From assembly GCF_025934275.1 (NCBI RefSeq), contig NZ_JAICYI010000024.1, positions 1 to 45,783 on the forward strand: a DNA stretch of 45,783 nt. The letters run 5' to 3'. Source of the stretch: Phenylobacterium sp. (GTDB taxonomy: Bacteria > Pseudomonadota > Alphaproteobacteria > Caulobacterales > Caulobacteraceae). The notes beneath the pieces are model-generated. The model ran no database searches. It saw only the letters and a list, made by a program, of their open reading frames with translations, and was not told the origin of the DNA. This document shows, one piece after another, positions 16,882-26,906 of the stretch; the stretch's first letter is position 1; each line of letters begins with the position of its first letter. Made by a program: the position numbers and the translations under genes.

Positions 16882-18204
16882 CTATTGCAGCAGGGGTGAC
16901 CAGGCGGGGTCGGACCCGCCGAGCGGATAGGGGACGGGCTGGAGGATGCGGCCGGTGACGTCCACCGTCCAAAGCCGCGAGGCGCCGTTTGCGGCTTCGC
17001 GGGCGAACATCAGCACCCGGCCGTTGGGCGCCCAGGTCGGCCCCTCGTCGAGGTAGCTGGAGGTCAGGATCCGTTCGTCCGAGCCGTCCGGCTTCATCAC
17101 CCCGATGTGGAACTCGCCGCCGGTCTGCTTGGTGAAGGCGATGTACTCGCCGGTGGGACTCCAGACCGGGGTCGTGTAGCGGCCGTCGCCGAACGAGATG
17201 CGATGCGGATTCGAGCCGTCGGCGCCCATCACGTAGAGCTGCGGGCTGCCGGAGCGGTCGGAGTTGAAGACGATGCTGCGTCCGTCCGGCGAGAACGACG
17301 GCGAGGTGTCGATCGCGGGATCGGAGGTCAGTCGCACGCTCGACCGATTGTGCAGGTCCATGACGTAAACGTCGCTGTTGCCGGCATGCTCGACGGAGAA
17401 GGCGACCTTCGATCCGTCGGGCGAGAAGCGCGGCGCGAACACCATGCCGGGGAACTGGCCGAGGCTCTCGCGGCGGCCGGTCTCCAGGTTGAACAGGTAG
17501 ACCGACGAGCCCTGCGGCCGCAGCGCCATGTAGGTGATCTCCTGCGAGGTGGAGGAGAACCGGGGCGTCATCACGATGAACGAGCCGTCGGTCAGGTAGC
17601 TGGGATTGGCGCCGTCCTGGTCCATGATCGCCAGCCGCTTGACCTTGGCGCCGCGCCCGCCGCTCTCGGCGACGAACACCACGCGGGTGTCGAAATAGCC
17701 CTTCTCGCCGGTCAGCCGCTCGTAGACGGCGTCGGAGATCTTGTGGGCGATCCGGCGCCAGTTGTCGGGCGTCGAGGTGAACTCCAGGCCGAGCAGCTGC
17801 TGCTCGGCGTTCACGTCCCACAGCCGGAAGGCGACCCTCAGCTGTCCGCCCTGCTGCGTCACCTGGCCGTTGAGCAGCGCCTGGGCGTTGATCTGCTTCC
17901 AGAGCGGGAAGCGGGGCTGCACCGCCGGATCGAGGTCGTGCTCGACGAAGCTCGACGGGTCGAGCGGCCGAAACAGGCCCGAGCGCTGCAGGTTCGCCGA
18001 GATGACGCCGGCGATATCCGGGCCCTGCGGCCCGCCGAACGGCGGGATCGCGATCGGCAGCGGCTGGACATCGCCGCGGTTGACGTTGACCTCGATCTCC
18101 GCACGGGCGGGCGCGGCGACAACGACGAGGGCGAAGACTGCGATGAGGGCTAGCGCGAGTCGCATCGACCCTATGGCTATGCTCCGGAAAAAGGATCGTG
18201 TCAC
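16882..18204 (-). CDS. tolB: Tol-Pal translocation protein TolB
   Basis: About 440 residues. Signal peptide ([22 protein letters not shown]), a TolB N-terminal domain (about 25-165), then a six-bladed beta-propeller with repeated FSPDG.KVAFS / [16 protein letters not shown] motifs. It is periplasmic and bridges Pal and TolA. Start choice: GTG 18204 forms a GTGA overlap with the tolA stop; ATG 18165 would begin exactly at a compact signal peptide. I give the longer form, since tight overlaps are the rule in this operon, but the shorter one is nearly as likely. Confidence 0.93.
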   Translation of the reverse strand: MTRSFFRSIAIGSMRLALALIAVFALVVVAAPARAEIEVNVNRGDVQPLPIAIPPFGGPQGPDIAGVISANLQRSGLFRPLDPSSFVEHDLDPAVQPRFPLWKQINAQALLNGQVTQQGGQLRVAFRLWDVNAEQQLLGLEFTSTPDNWRRIAHKISDAVYERLTGEKGYFDTRVVFVAESGGRGAKVKRLAIMDQDGANPSYLTDGSFIVMTPRFSSTSQEITYMALRPQGSSVYLFNLETGRRESLGQFPGMVFAPRFSPDGSKVAFSVEHAGNSDVYVMDLHNRSSVRLTSDPAIDTSPSFSPDGRSIVFNSDRSGSPQLYVMGADGSNPHRISFGDGRYTTPVWSPTGEYIAFTKQTGGEFHIGVMKPDGSDERILTSSYLDEGPTWAPNGRVLMFAREAANGASRLWTVDVTGRILQPVPYPLGGSDPAWSPLLQ

Positions 18205-18968
18205 GAGCAAGCGTCCTGCGCGATGAAATTGACCTTGACGCGCTCTCCATAGAAGTCGCGCGGCAGGTTGCGGAACGGGGCGGCGGCGTAGACGGCGCTC
18301 ACGGCGCGGGTCGCGGCCACCTGGGCGACGCCGCCCTGGCCGCGCACGATCTGCGGACTGGGCTGGCCCACCACGCCGCCGCCGGCGTCGAGCTGGAAGG
18401 TGACGGCGACGATCACGTCGCGGCCGCCCTGCACCTCGCAGTTGGGATTCCAGCGCCGCTGCAGCTCGGCGACCAGGCCGTTGAGCGCGGCGGCCGAATG
18501 GCCCTGGCCCGCCCCGACGGCGGCGCGCGCCTGCAGCGCGGTTTCCGGCCGCGCCGCACCCTTCGCGGCCGAGGAGGGCTTCGGCTGCGACTTCGCCACG
18601 GAGCGGGAGAGGCTGGCCGCCAGCGCGTCGAGGTCGAGGCTCTTTTCCGGCTTGGCCGGTTTCTCGGCCTTGGTCGGTGCGGGCGTCGGCTCGGGCTTGG
18701 GCGCCGGCTTGGGCTCCGGCTGCGGCGGCGGAGCGGCCTGGGGCGGCGCCTGGGGCTGCGGCTGTTCGGTCTGCGCAGCCTGCTCCTGCGGCGCCTGCTC
18801 GGCGGCGCGCAGATCGGTGACGTCGGCGTTGGCGACGATGGTCACCGGCACGGCCGAACCGATCTTCAGCTCGTGGGTGAAGCGCCAGGAGATGAGCAAC
18901 GCCGCCAGCACCAGGCCGTGCAGCGCCAGCGAGCCTACGAAGGCGGGATTGACCTCCGCCCGCCTCAC
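18201..18968 (-). CDS. tolA: TolA-like energy transducer (TonB/TolA C-terminal domain)
   Basis: 255 residues. A short cytoplasmic tail and one transmembrane helix (about 10-28) are followed by a long Pro/Ala/Gln/Lys-rich periplasmic spacer (about 55-120) and a C-terminal TonB/TolA-like domain ([20 protein letters not shown] onward). Cysteines occur in NCEV and near the C-terminus (QDACS), as in the disulfide of TolA domain III. It links the TolQR motor to TolB and Pal. GTG start at 18968 overlaps the tolR stop (GTGA). Confidence 0.9.
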   Translation of the reverse strand: MRRAEVNPAFVGSLALHGLVLAALLISWRFTHELKIGSAVPVTIVANADVTDLRAAEQAPQEQAAQTEQPQPQAPPQAAPPPQPEPKPAPKPEPTPAPTKAEKPAKPEKSLDLDALAASLSRSVAKSQPKPSSAAKGAARPETALQARAAVGAGQGHSAAALNGLVAELQRRWNPNCEVQGGRDVIVAVTFQLDAGGGVVGQPSPQIVRGQGGVAQVAATRAVSAVYAAAPFRNLPRDFYGERVKVNFIAQDACS

Positions 18969-19483
18969 GGCGCCCCGGGCTCCTGGACCGCGGTCTGGTC
19001 GGCCGGGTTCGCCCCCGATGAAGGCCCGCCGGTGTCGGTGATCAGGTTGATCGAGCTGAACCCGGAGGCGGAGAGCGCCGCCATCACCTGCGCCACCGTT
19101 TCATAGGAGGCGCGGCCGTCGGCCCGCACGTAGATCGGCCGCTTGGGATTGTCGCCGACGGTCTCCTTCAGCCTGGGGCTGAGCTGGCCGAAGGCGACCT
19201 GGTCGTTCTGCACGAAGATCGTCCCGTCCGCCCGGATCGAGATGCTGACCGGCTTGGACTCATTCTGCATCGCGCCGGCCTCGGTCTTCGGCAGCTCCAG
19301 AGGAACGCCCGCCGTGAGGAGCGGCGCCGAGATCATGAAGATGATCAAGAGCACCAGCATCACGTCGACCAAGGGCGTGACGTTGATCTCCGAGAGCGTG
19401 CCGCGGCGCCCGCGCCCGTACCGCCTGCGGCTGCGCCGGCCGCCGCCGGAAGCCGCGAAGGCGTCGTTGGCGGACAGCCCCAT
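18965..19483 (-). CDS. tolR: Tol-Pal motor protein TolR (ExbD family)
   Basis: 172 residues. A basic cytoplasmic N-terminus ([12 protein letters not shown]) precedes [19 protein letters not shown], the single helix with the conserved Asp that conducts protons. A periplasmic ExbD/TolR domain follows. The C-terminal ~20 residues are a polar extension. It is an inner-membrane motor subunit acting with TolQ. Three bases separate it from tolQ, and its stop overlaps the tolA start. Confidence 0.95.
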   Translation of the reverse strand: MGLSANDAFAASGGGRRSRRRYGRGRRGTLSEINVTPLVDVMLVLLIIFMISAPLLTAGVPLELPKTEAGAMQNESKPVSISIRADGTIFVQNDQVAFGQLSPRLKETVGDNPKRPIYVRADGRASYETVAQVMAALSASGFSSINLITDTGGPSSGANPADQTAVQEPGAP

Positions 19484-19486
19484 GCC

Positions 19487-20188
19487 TCAGACCCTCTCCG
19501 CCAGCCGACGCTGGATCGCCGTCGAGAGGTCGTCGGCGAAACCTTCCAGGCGCGCCGCGTACTTGCCGGCCTTGGTCGAGAAGGCGTTGAAGGCGATGTA
19601 GGCCGGGATCGCTGCGATCAGGCCGATGGCGGTCGCGAACAGCGCCTCGGCGATCGCCGGGGCGACCACCGCCAGGTTGGTGTTCTTCTGGATCGCGATC
19701 GACTGGAAGGCGTGCATGATCCCCCAGACCGTGCCGAACAGGCCGATGAACGGCGAGGCGGTCGCCACGATCGCCAGGAGGCCGAGGCCCTCCTCCACCC
19801 GCTGGCTCTCGCGGGCGATGATGGTGTCGAGCACCCGATCGATCCGCTGGATCAGGAAGGCCGCCTGCGCGCCTTCGGCCACGCCCTTGGTGCGGGCGTC
19901 GCGCCATTCGCGCAGCGCGCTCTGCAGCATGCGCGGCAGGGCGTGGCGGGCCCGGTCGCCCGCCTCTGCGGCCACCTCCTCCAGGCTGCGGCCGGAGCCC
20001 ACCGCGTCCTCGAACCGGTCGGCCTCGCGGTTGAGCGCGCCGAACCGGAAGGCCTTGTCGAGGATCACCGTCCACGACCACAGCGAGGCGATGGCGAGCC
20101 CCGCCATGACCAGCTTCACGACCCAGTCGGCGTTCACGATCTGGTGGACGAGCGAGAAGGATGCGGGGCTGACGGCGGCAGGATCCAT
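19487..20188 (-). CDS. tolQ: Tol-Pal motor protein TolQ (ExbB/MotA family)
   Basis: 233 residues. Three transmembrane helices (about 12-36, 130-155 and 170-195) carry the family segments FIGLFGTVWGIMHAFQSIA and APAIAEALFATAIGLIAAIPAYIAFN. It forms the proton channel with TolR that powers outer-membrane constriction at division. ATG at 20188. A perfect 19-base palindrome lies about 30 bases upstream, between ybgC and tolQ. Confidence 0.96.
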   Translation of the reverse strand: MDPAAVSPASFSLVHQIVNADWVVKLVMAGLAIASLWSWTVILDKAFRFGALNREADRFEDAVGSGRSLEEVAAEAGDRARHALPRMLQSALREWRDARTKGVAEGAQAAFLIQRIDRVLDTIIARESQRVEEGLGLLAIVATASPFIGLFGTVWGIMHAFQSIAIQKNTNLAVVAPAIAEALFATAIGLIAAIPAYIAFNAFSTKAGKYAARLEGFADDLSTAIQRRLAERV

Positions 20189-20219
20189 TTGCGCGGACGA
20201 TGTTGCGGAAAGCTTTGGG

Positions 20220-20238
20220 GGTTCGGTTTAACCGAACC
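20220..20238. promoter_or_regulatory. Perfect palindrome between ybgC and tolQ
   Basis: Arms GGTTCGGTT and AACCGAACC are perfectly complementary around a single T. It sits 32 bases before the tolQ ATG and 11 bases after the ybgC stop. No T-run follows on the minus strand, so an operator or processing hairpin is at least as likely as a terminator. Confidence 0.55.
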
Positions 20239-20248
20239 GGTGGCGAAC

Positions 20249-20710
20249 TTAAGGCGAAGGCTCTGCAAACAGCGGCTGCAGCGCGGTCACGAGGCCGGAC
20301 GGCGGGCGCCTGGCGCGCCCATCCAGGCCGATGCAGGCGGCCTCGACCCTCGCCGCGGCGATGAGCTCGCCGCCGCGCAGGATCCGCTGCCCGATCAGCA
20401 GCCTGGGACCTTTCACCGCATCGTAGGTGGTGCGGACCAGCAGCGCGTCGTCGATGCGCGCGGCGCGGCGGAAGTCGACCTCGATGCGCGTCACTGTGAA
20501 GGCCGCCGGATCGGGAAGCTCCAGGAGCGCCTGGTGGCTGACGCCCGCCAGCCGCAGGAAGTCCGATCGGCCGCGCTCGAAGTAGCGCAGGTAGTTGGCG
20601 TGATAGACCACGCCGGTGAAGTCGGTGTCCTCGTAGTAGATGCGCACCGGCAGCACATGCTCGCGCCCTTCCAGCCAGCCGGAGGATGGATCGGTGCTCG
20701 TTGGGTCCAT
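20249..20710 (-). CDS. ybgC: Tol-Pal-associated acyl-CoA thioesterase YbgC
   Basis: 153 residues, hotdog-fold 4-hydroxybenzoyl-CoA thioesterase family. The active-site motif YYEDTDFTGVVYHANYLRYF lies at about 25-44, with the catalytic Asp in DTD. It hydrolyses acyl-CoA (or acyl-ACP) thioesters at the cytoplasmic side of the membrane and accompanies tol-pal in most proteobacteria. ATG 20710 is preferred over the adjacent upstream TTG. Gap to tolQ is 60 bases; gap from ruvB is about 100 bases and holds a repeat. Confidence 0.93.
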   Translation of the reverse strand: MDPTSTDPSSGWLEGREHVLPVRIYYEDTDFTGVVYHANYLRYFERGRSDFLRLAGVSHQALLELPDPAAFTVTRIEVDFRRAARIDDALLVRTTYDAVKGPRLLIGQRILRGGELIAAARVEAACIGLDGRARRPPSGLVTALQPLFAEPSP

Positions 20711-20717
20711 CAAATGC

Positions 20718-20806
20718 CGCTCGTCCCGGCGAAGGCCGGAATCCAGGTGAAGCCCGCGAGACTCACGGGGAGGAATCTAGGTCCCGGCCTCCGCCGGGGT
20801 GAACGG
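20718..20806. repeat. Interspersed palindromic repeat between ruvB and ybgC
   Basis: The gap holds CGTCCCGGCGAAGGCCGGAA on the left and GGTCCCGGCCTCCGCCGGGG on the right, related GC-rich modules in inverted arrangement. This is the common 'cccggcgaaggccggga' type of intergenic repeat of alphaproteobacteria. No gene is visible in the gap. Confidence 0.55.
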
Positions 20807-20814
20807 AGATAGCA

Positions 20815-21849
<1,035 letters not shown>

Positions 21850-21853
21850 GCTG

Positions 21854-22462
21854 TCATCGCCCCAGCTCCTGCAGCGCGGCCTTGATCAGCGCCGGCGCGG
21901 CAGCCTGGTCGCCGAGCCGTCCTGCGGCCTGCTCCACGACCCGCCGCGCGGCCGGCTCGGCGACGCCCAGCCCGATCAGCGCCGCGACGGCTTCGCCGGA
22001 GACGGACGGCGCGCGCGCTGGGCCGATCTGCGCGTGGAAGGCCGCCACCGGCCCGTCGGTGATCGGCTTGTCCTTCAGCTCGGTGGCGATCCGCTGGGCG
22101 AGCTTCGGCCCGACGCCCTGGGCGCGGGCGATGGCCGCCTTGTCCTCGCGCGCCGCCGCCGCGGCGAGCTCGGCCGGCGGCAGCACGTCCAGCACCGCCA
22201 GCGCCGCCTTGGGCCCGACGCCCTGGATCGACTGCAGCAGCACGAAGGCGCGCCGCTCCTCGCGGCTGAGGAAGCCGTACAGCTTCATGCCGGTCTGCTC
22301 GCCCCATTGGGTCTCGACATGCAGCACCGCCTCGCCGCCGATCTCCGGGAGGCGCGAGAGGGTGCGCGACCCGCAGCGCACGACATAGCCAACCCCCGCC
22401 ACGTCGATCAGGGCGTCCTCCTCGGCCGTCTCGGCCACGATCCCGCGCAGGCGTCCGATCAT
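21854..22462 (-). CDS. ruvA: Holliday junction DNA-binding protein RuvA
   Basis: 202 residues. OB-fold N-terminus ([11 protein letters not shown]), tandem helix-hairpin-helix motifs ([14 protein letters not shown] and [19 protein letters not shown]), and the C-terminal domain III that contacts RuvB. ATG at 22462 is the canonical start; the frame is open further upstream but without homology. ruvC is on the same strand but 1.4 kb upstream, split off by an opposite-strand permease gene. Confidence 0.97.
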   Translation of the reverse strand: MIGRLRGIVAETAEEDALIDVAGVGYVVRCGSRTLSRLPEIGGEAVLHVETQWGEQTGMKLYGFLSREERRAFVLLQSIQGVGPKAALAVLDVLPPAELAAAAAREDKAAIARAQGVGPKLAQRIATELKDKPITDGPVAAFHAQIGPARAPSVSGEAVAALIGLGVAEPAARRVVEQAAGRLGDQAAAPALIKAALQELGR

Positions 22463-22628
22463 CCGCGACTCACGTTCAGCATCTGTTCCAGCATGCCGTA
22501 ATCCGCGATGAATCGCTTGATCAATCGTGAAGGCGGGACCCGGCGCATCCGCCGCAACCTGGAGGGTGTATCGCGACGGCCCGATATGGGGCTTAACTCG
22601 GCGAGGGTCGGATCGCGCGGGGAGCGGC

Positions 22629-23878
22629 ATGGCGGAGCCTCTGGTCGAGCGGCGACCGCCGCATCCCCTGGCCTGGCTGGTGCTCTACCTGCCCTACGGC
22701 ATCAGCAACGGCTACGTGACCGTCACCCTGGCCTGGCTGCTGAGCCACGCCGGCGCGAGCGTCGCTGCGGTGGCGGGCCTGGCCGGCTGGCGCTCGTTCC
22801 CAACACCTGGAAGGTGCTCTGGGCGCCGGTCGTCGACGTCTCGCTGACCGCCAAGCGCTGGTTCCTGATCGCCAATGCGGCGACGGCGGCGACCCTGTTC
22901 GCCTTCGGCTTCCTGCCGCTCTCCGTGGCGATGATCCCGACCTTCGGGACGCTGGTGCTCGTCAACAGCATCGCCGCCACCCTCACCGCCATCGCCACCA
23001 ATCGGATGATGGCCTACGACACGACCGATGCCGACAAGGGCCGGGCGGGCGGCTGGAGCCAGGCGGGCAACCTGGGCGGCGTGGGCCTGGGCGGCGGCGC
23101 CGGCCTGTGGATCGCCCAGCACAGCGGCGCGCCCTGGCCGGCCGCCGCCGTTCTCGCCGCAGCCTGCCTCGCGTCAGGCGCGGCGCTGCTGTTCTTGCGC
23201 GATCCGCCACGTCCTGCGGCCAGGCCGAGCTACGCCAGCGTCCTGATCTCCACCGGACGCGACGTGCTGAGCCTGGCGCAACGGCGGATCGGCCTGCTCG
23301 CCGCCTTCCTCATGCTGCTGCCGATCGGTTCGGGGGCGGCGCAGAACCTCTGGGCGGCGGTCGCCAAGGACTGGCGCGCCGACGCCGACCAGGTGGCGCT
23401 GGTCGGGGGCGTGCTTTCCGGCCTGGCCGCCATCGCAGGCTGCATCGCGGGCGGCTACGTCTGCGACCGGATGGACCGCAAGCGGGCCTATCTCCTGTTC
23501 GGCGCCGTGATGGCCGCGGAGTCGCTGGTGATGGCGCTGGGCCCACGGACGCCGCTGGCGTTCATGGTCATGGCGACGCTCTACAACGGGATCTGCGGGC
23601 TCGCCTACGGCGCCTATTCGGCGGTGGTGCTGGAGTCGATCGGCCAGGGCGCGGCGGCGACCAAGTTCAATCTCATCTCGTCGATCTCCAACGTGCCGCT
23701 GCTGATGGTGACGCTGATCGACGGCTGGGCCCAGAGCCGCTGGGGCTCGGGCGGCATGCTGATCGGCGAGACGCTTCTGGGGCTGGGCGGCATCGCGCTC
23801 TACGCCGCGGTCGCCTGGTCGACGCGCGGCCTGACCTGGGCCCGCGTGCTCGGCCGTCCCGCCGCCAGCGCCGGCTAG
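22629..23878 (+). pseudogene. AmpG-like MFS permease carrying a -1 frameshift
   Basis: A 12-helix-type MFS permease read in two frames. Frame one begins ATG 22629 ([20 protein letters not shown]) and runs through the first helices to about 22788. The family sequence then continues in another frame as LALVPNTWKVLWAPVVD. Inserting one base near 22787 in GGCCGGCTGGCG restores an uninterrupted protein of about 416 residues. PNTWK-LWAPVVD resembles AmpG/PAT-type permeases (muropeptide or acyl-CoA transport), but the substrate is unknown. Codon use is like the neighbours and the rest is intact, so this is either a recent mutation or a sequencing error. It lies opposite to ruvA and ruvC and overlaps the ruvC end by 4 bases. 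Confidence 0.8.
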
Positions 23879-24384
23879 GCCGCGCCGCGCAGGGCGCGGC
23901 CCCTGCGCGCATGGGCGTGGGCGATCGCCACGGCCAGGGCGTCGGCGGCGTCGGCGGTTGTCTCGCCGGCGCTCGGCAGCAGCCGGCGGATCATGAACCC
24001 CACCTGCGCCTTGTCGGCGCCGCCCGTGCCGACCACCGCCTTCTTGACCACCGTGGCGGCGTACTCGGCGACCGGCAGGCCGGCGCGGGCCGGGGCGATC
24101 AGGCAGGCCGCCCGCGCGTGCCCGAGCTTCAGAGTGGACGACGCATTGGTGTTGACGAAGGTCTCCTCGACGGCCGCCTCGTCCGGCGCGTGGGTCTCGA
24201 TGATCGCGCAGATCGCCTCGAACAGCGCGAGCAGCCGCTCCGCGAACGGCGCCGCCTCGTCCGGCCGGATCACCCCGTGCGCCACATGCGACAGCCGCGC
24301 GCCCTCGACGGTCACCACGCCCCAGCCGGTGCGGCGAAGTCCCGGATCGAGGCCGAGGATGCGGACGGGGCGAATCGCGCTCAT
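23875..24384 (-). CDS. ruvC: Holliday junction resolvase RuvC
   Basis: 169 residues, RNase H-like endonuclease that cuts Holliday junctions. The acidic catalytic set is visible: Asp13 in GLDPGLRRTGWG, Glu73 in VEETFVNTNAS, and Asp145 and Asp148 in TADAADALAVA. ATG 24384 is the canonical start; an upstream in-frame ATG would add non-homologous residues. Usually ruvC, ruvA and ruvB are contiguous, whereas here the MFS gene separates ruvC from ruvAB. Confidence 0.97.
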   Translation of the reverse strand: MSAIRPVRILGLDPGLRRTGWGVVTVEGARLSHVAHGVIRPDEAAPFAERLLALFEAICAIIETHAPDEAAVEETFVNTNASSTLKLGHARAACLIAPARAGLPVAEYAATVVKKAVVGTGGADKAQVGFMIRRLLPSAGETTADAADALAVAIAHAHARRGRALRGAA

Positions 24385-24491
24385 GCGAGGCAAAGCATGC
24401 GGCCCGCAATCCTTAAGGGCACGCGAAAACCCGCTGCGCCCCCGAGCGCGGTCTCTGGACACCGCCGTCGCGCGGCGGCTAGCTGGCGAGC

Positions 24492-25049
24492 ATGACGACT
24501 CTCTCCGAACGTCCGAACACCGCGCTCGTCATCGTCGACGTGCAGAACCGCGTCATGGCCCTCTCGCACAATTCCGAGGCGGTGGTCGCGAACATCGCCA
24601 GCCTGGTCGACAAGGCGCGGCGCGAGGGCGTCCCGGTCGTCTGGGTCCAGCATGCGAGCGAGGAGCTCCCGGCGGGCAGCGAGGCCTGGCGCATCGTCCC
24701 CGAACTCGCGCCCGATCCGGCCGAGCCGCTGGTCGGAAAGGCCTACGGCGACGCGTTCGAGGAAACCAGCCTGGAAGAGGTGCTGGCCGGCCTGGGCGTC
24801 GGCCGCATCTTCGTCGCCGGCGCCCAGACCGACGCCTGCATCCGCTCCACCCTGCACGGCGCCCTGGTGCGCGGCTACGACGTGCTCCTGGTCCGCGACG
24901 CCCACACCACCGAGGACCTCTCCCGGTGGGGCGCGCCGCCGCCGGACCAGGTGATCGCCCACACCAATCTCTACTGGGCCTACCAGACGGCGCCCGGCCG
25001 CACCGCCGGGGCGGTCAAAACCGCTGAGCTCGACTTCGCGGCCGCCTAG
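24492..25049 (+). CDS. Isochorismatase-family cysteine hydrolase
   Basis: 185 residues. The Asp-Lys-Cys triad is Asp16 (VIVDVQNRV), Lys83 (VGKAYGDAF) and Cys116 (GAQTDACIRSTLHGA), as in nicotinamidases and related amidases. The cis-peptide region VAGAQTDAC is typical. The substrate is not identifiable; nicotinamidase-specific metal ligands are not evident. It is divergent from ruvC across about 107 bases and ends in a 4-base overlap with the convergent M50 protease gene. Confidence 0.9.
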   Translation: MTTLSERPNTALVIVDVQNRVMALSHNSEAVVANIASLVDKARREGVPVVWVQHASEELPAGSEAWRIVPELAPDPAEPLVGKAYGDAFEETSLEEVLAGLGVGRIFVAGAQTDACIRSTLHGALVRGYDVLLVRDAHTTEDLSRWGAPPPDQVIAHTNLYWAYQTAPGRTAGAVKTAELDFAAA

Positions 25050-25870
25050 CCGCGCCAGAAGCGGAAGGCGCGGAAGCCTTGCTCGATCGCCTCGGGCGGG
25101 ACGCCCAGCGCCGCGGCCAGCGCGCCGCCGGTCCCGAACAGCAACCGCCCGCCCATCGGCGAGAGGAAGATCAGCAGGAACAGGCCGACCATCACCAGCC
25201 CCTCGGCCCGGCGGATGGCGGGCGTCCAGCCGGCCGGCAGGAACGGTCGGATCGCGCCGAACCCGTCGAGGCCCGGGATCGGCAGCAGGTTGAGGATCAG
25301 CCCGGTCGCCTGCAAGAAGGCCAGGAACGCGAGCGCCGCCGCCAGCGCGTCGCGGCCTTCGATCCTAAGCAGGATCCGGGTCGCGGCGGCCAGAACGAGG
25401 AGCACGACCAGGGTCGCCGCCGGCCCCGCCAGCGCCGCGGCCGCGCGCCAGAAAGGTGCGCGCATCAGGTCGTTGCGCAGATAGACCGCGCCGCCCGGGA
25501 AGCCGATGCCGCCCAGCGCCAGGAAGATCACCGGCAGCACCACGCTGGTGCCCAGGTCGCCGTAGCGGCGCGGATCGAACGCCAGGTAGCCCTTCGGCCT
25601 GACCGTCCAGTCGCCGCCCAGATAGGCGGTCGCCGCATGGCTGAACTCGTGCGCCATCACCGATAGCACCCAGCCCAGCATCACGAAGGCGAAGGTCACC
25701 GGTCCGGTAGCGACGCCCCTCACGAGCGCCCAGCCGGCGGCGACGAAGCCGGCGAGAAGGGCCAGTCCCACCAGGTTGTTGGGCGGTTTCGGCGGCCTGG
25801 CGGATGCCTGCGGGGCGGTCTCCGCGGCCTGCGGGGTGGGCGGGACCGCGGTCCCCTGCGGCTCAGCCAA
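25046..25870 (-). CDS. Site-2-protease-type (M50) intramembrane metalloprotease
   Basis: 274 residues. A Pro/Ala-rich cytoplasmic N-terminus (1-30) is followed by about six hydrophobic segments. The zinc motif is His74-Glu75-x-x-His78 in MAHEFSHAA; the third ligand is Asp202 in NLLPIPGLDG. Members cut membrane-bound proteins in regulated intramembrane proteolysis; this short form lacks a PDZ domain. TTG at 25870 is taken as start, with GAGGAG about 10 bases upstream and no better start nearby. It overlaps the EthD stop and is the third gene of a TetR-EthD-M50 operon. Its target is unknown. Confidence 0.87.
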   Translation of the reverse strand: MAEPQGTAVPPTPQAAETAPQASARPPKPPNNLVGLALLAGFVAAGWALVRGVATGPVTFAFVMLGWVLSVMAHEFSHAATAYLGGDWTVRPKGYLAFDPRRYGDLGTSVVLPVIFLALGGIGFPGGAVYLRNDLMRAPFWRAAAALAGPAATLVVLLVLAAATRILLRIEGRDALAAALAFLAFLQATGLILNLLPIPGLDGFGAIRPFLPAGWTPAIRRAEGLVMVGLFLLIFLSPMGGRLLFGTGGALAAALGVPPEAIEQGFRAFRFWRG

Positions 25871-26231
25871 CGATCGTCCGCTCCTCGCCCCACCAGAGCG
25901 GCGACTTCGGCAGGTCGATGAAGGTGCGTTCGTCCTCCAGCAGGATGCGGCCGGCCTCGCGCGCTTCGGGGCGTTCGCTGTTGGCGGCCAGCGCCTCCAG
26001 GCTGTCGAACCACAGCTCGGCCACGCCGTCGAACTCCTCAGGCGCCGCGCGGCTGGCGCGCAGGCCCTGGCTGGTCTCGGGCGGCAACGAGTGCAGCTGC
26101 ACGTAGCGGCGGATCTGCAGCGTCTGGGCGTGATGCGCCACGAGCGGGGCGTGGTGGTTGAACCAGTAGTCCTGGAACGCCTCGCGGGTGAGGTGCGGCA
26201 GCCGCACCAGGCAGAAGGTCAGCTTGATCAT
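25863..26231 (-). CDS. EthD-domain protein
   Basis: 122 residues. It belongs to the EthD ferredoxin-like alpha+beta barrel family, with KLTFCLVRLPHLTREAFQDYW at the start followed by HAPLVAHHAQ and the late AELWFDSLEAL strand-helix block. EthD proteins are small accessory or enzyme-like proteins found with oxidative catabolism genes, and their role is often unclear. The start overlaps the TetR stop (ATGA) and the end overlaps the M50 start, so all three are one transcript. Confidence 0.85.
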   Translation of the reverse strand: MIKLTFCLVRLPHLTREAFQDYWFNHHAPLVAHHAQTLQIRRYVQLHSLPPETSQGLRASRAAPEEFDGVAELWFDSLEALAANSERPEAREAGRILLEDERTFIDLPKSPLWWGEERTIVG

Positions 26232-26869
26232 GGCTCGCGCGTCCTGCGGGGCTTCTTCTTGGCGCCTTTTCGCGGGCTCGTCGCCCCGATCGCGAGGCTG
26301 TCGAACGCCGCCTCCACGACCTGCGGCGTCACCTCGTCCGGCGTGCGGTCGAACTGGGCGATGAAGCCCAGCGCCATGGCTTGGGCGGCCAGCACGAGCG
26401 ACCGCGCCGGGATCTCGAGCTCGTGGCCGAACAGCGCCTCGAGCTGGGCCTCCCCCGCGTCGAAGATCTGCTTGTAGAGCGCCGCCTGCCGCGCCTTCAG
26501 CTCCGGATCCCTGCGGATGTAGAGCTGCAGCTCGCCGTTGAACTCCGCAAAGCGCTGGGCCGGTGCGAACTGCGCCAACAGCGTCTCGGCGACCACGTGC
26601 TGGTCGCGCAGCGGCACGCCGGGGCGGAACGGCGGCTGCAGGCTGAGCCGCCGTCGCCCCGCGGCTTCCCAGACCAGCTCGGCCTTGGAGCGGAAGTTGG
26701 AATAGATCGCCCCTTTGGTGACCCCGGCGCGGGCGGCGATCTCGTCGAGGCTCGCGCCCTCGAAACCCTTCTCGGCGATCACCGCGAGGGTGGCGTCGAT
26801 CAGCGCCTCGCGGGTGCGCTGGCGCTTGCTGCTGACAGGGGACTTGACCACGCGGACAGAATATACCAT
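26228..26869 (-). CDS. TetR family transcriptional regulator
   Basis: 213 residues. The N-terminal helix-turn-helix spans about 14-60, with ASLDEIAARAGVTKGAIYSNFRSKAELV as the textbook TetR pattern. The C-terminal effector domain is about 150 residues with a basic tail (RKGAKKKPRRTREP). The ATG at 26869 lies inside a perfect palindrome that is probably its own operator; GTG at 26851 is an alternative start outside it. Autoregulation and control of the divergent membrane protein are inferred from position. First gene of the TetR-EthD-M50 operon. Confidence 0.9.
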   Translation of the reverse strand: MVYSVRVVKSPVSSKRQRTREALIDATLAVIAEKGFEGASLDEIAARAGVTKGAIYSNFRSKAELVWEAAGRRRLSLQPPFRPGVPLRDQHVVAETLLAQFAPAQRFAEFNGELQLYIRRDPELKARQAALYKQIFDAGEAQLEALFGHELEIPARSLVLAAQAMALGFIAQFDRTPDEVTPQVVEAAFDSLAIGATSPRKGAKKKPRRTREP

Positions 26870-26876
26870 CGGTATA
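26862..26876. promoter_or_regulatory. Palindrome 1, putative TetR operator over the TetR start codon
   Basis: TATACC-ATC-GGTATA: perfect 6-base arms with a 3-base spacer. It contains the TetR gene's ATG (minus strand 26869-26867). It lies in an AT-rich island within very GC-rich DNA and abuts a second palindrome. Operator assignment is inference from position and symmetry. Confidence 0.6.
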
Positions 26877-26894
26877 ATATACTGAGAGTATATT
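26876..26894. promoter_or_regulatory. Palindrome 2, putative TetR operator in the divergent promoter
   Basis: AATATACT-GAG-AGTATATT: perfect 8-base arms with a 3-base spacer. It shares one base with palindrome 1 and ends 12 bases before the divergent membrane protein's GTG. Both palindromes hold a TATA-type core and a 3-base spacer, as expected for two sites of one regulator. A TATAAT (26873-26878, plus strand) spans the join. Confidence 0.6.
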
Positions 26895-26906
26895 TTGGGG
26901 GCTCCG

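Noticed and set aside
16827..18250. N-terminal part of a 661-codon minus-strand frame ahead of pal
   Set aside because: This part is a shadow of tolB; only the segment from 16825 downward is the real Pal protein.
26844..26878. TTGACC plus TATAAT as a plus-strand promoter
   Set aside because: The spacer would be 23 bases, too long for a sigma-70 promoter. The TATAAT is explained as the join of the two palindromes, though it may still serve as a -10 with another -35.
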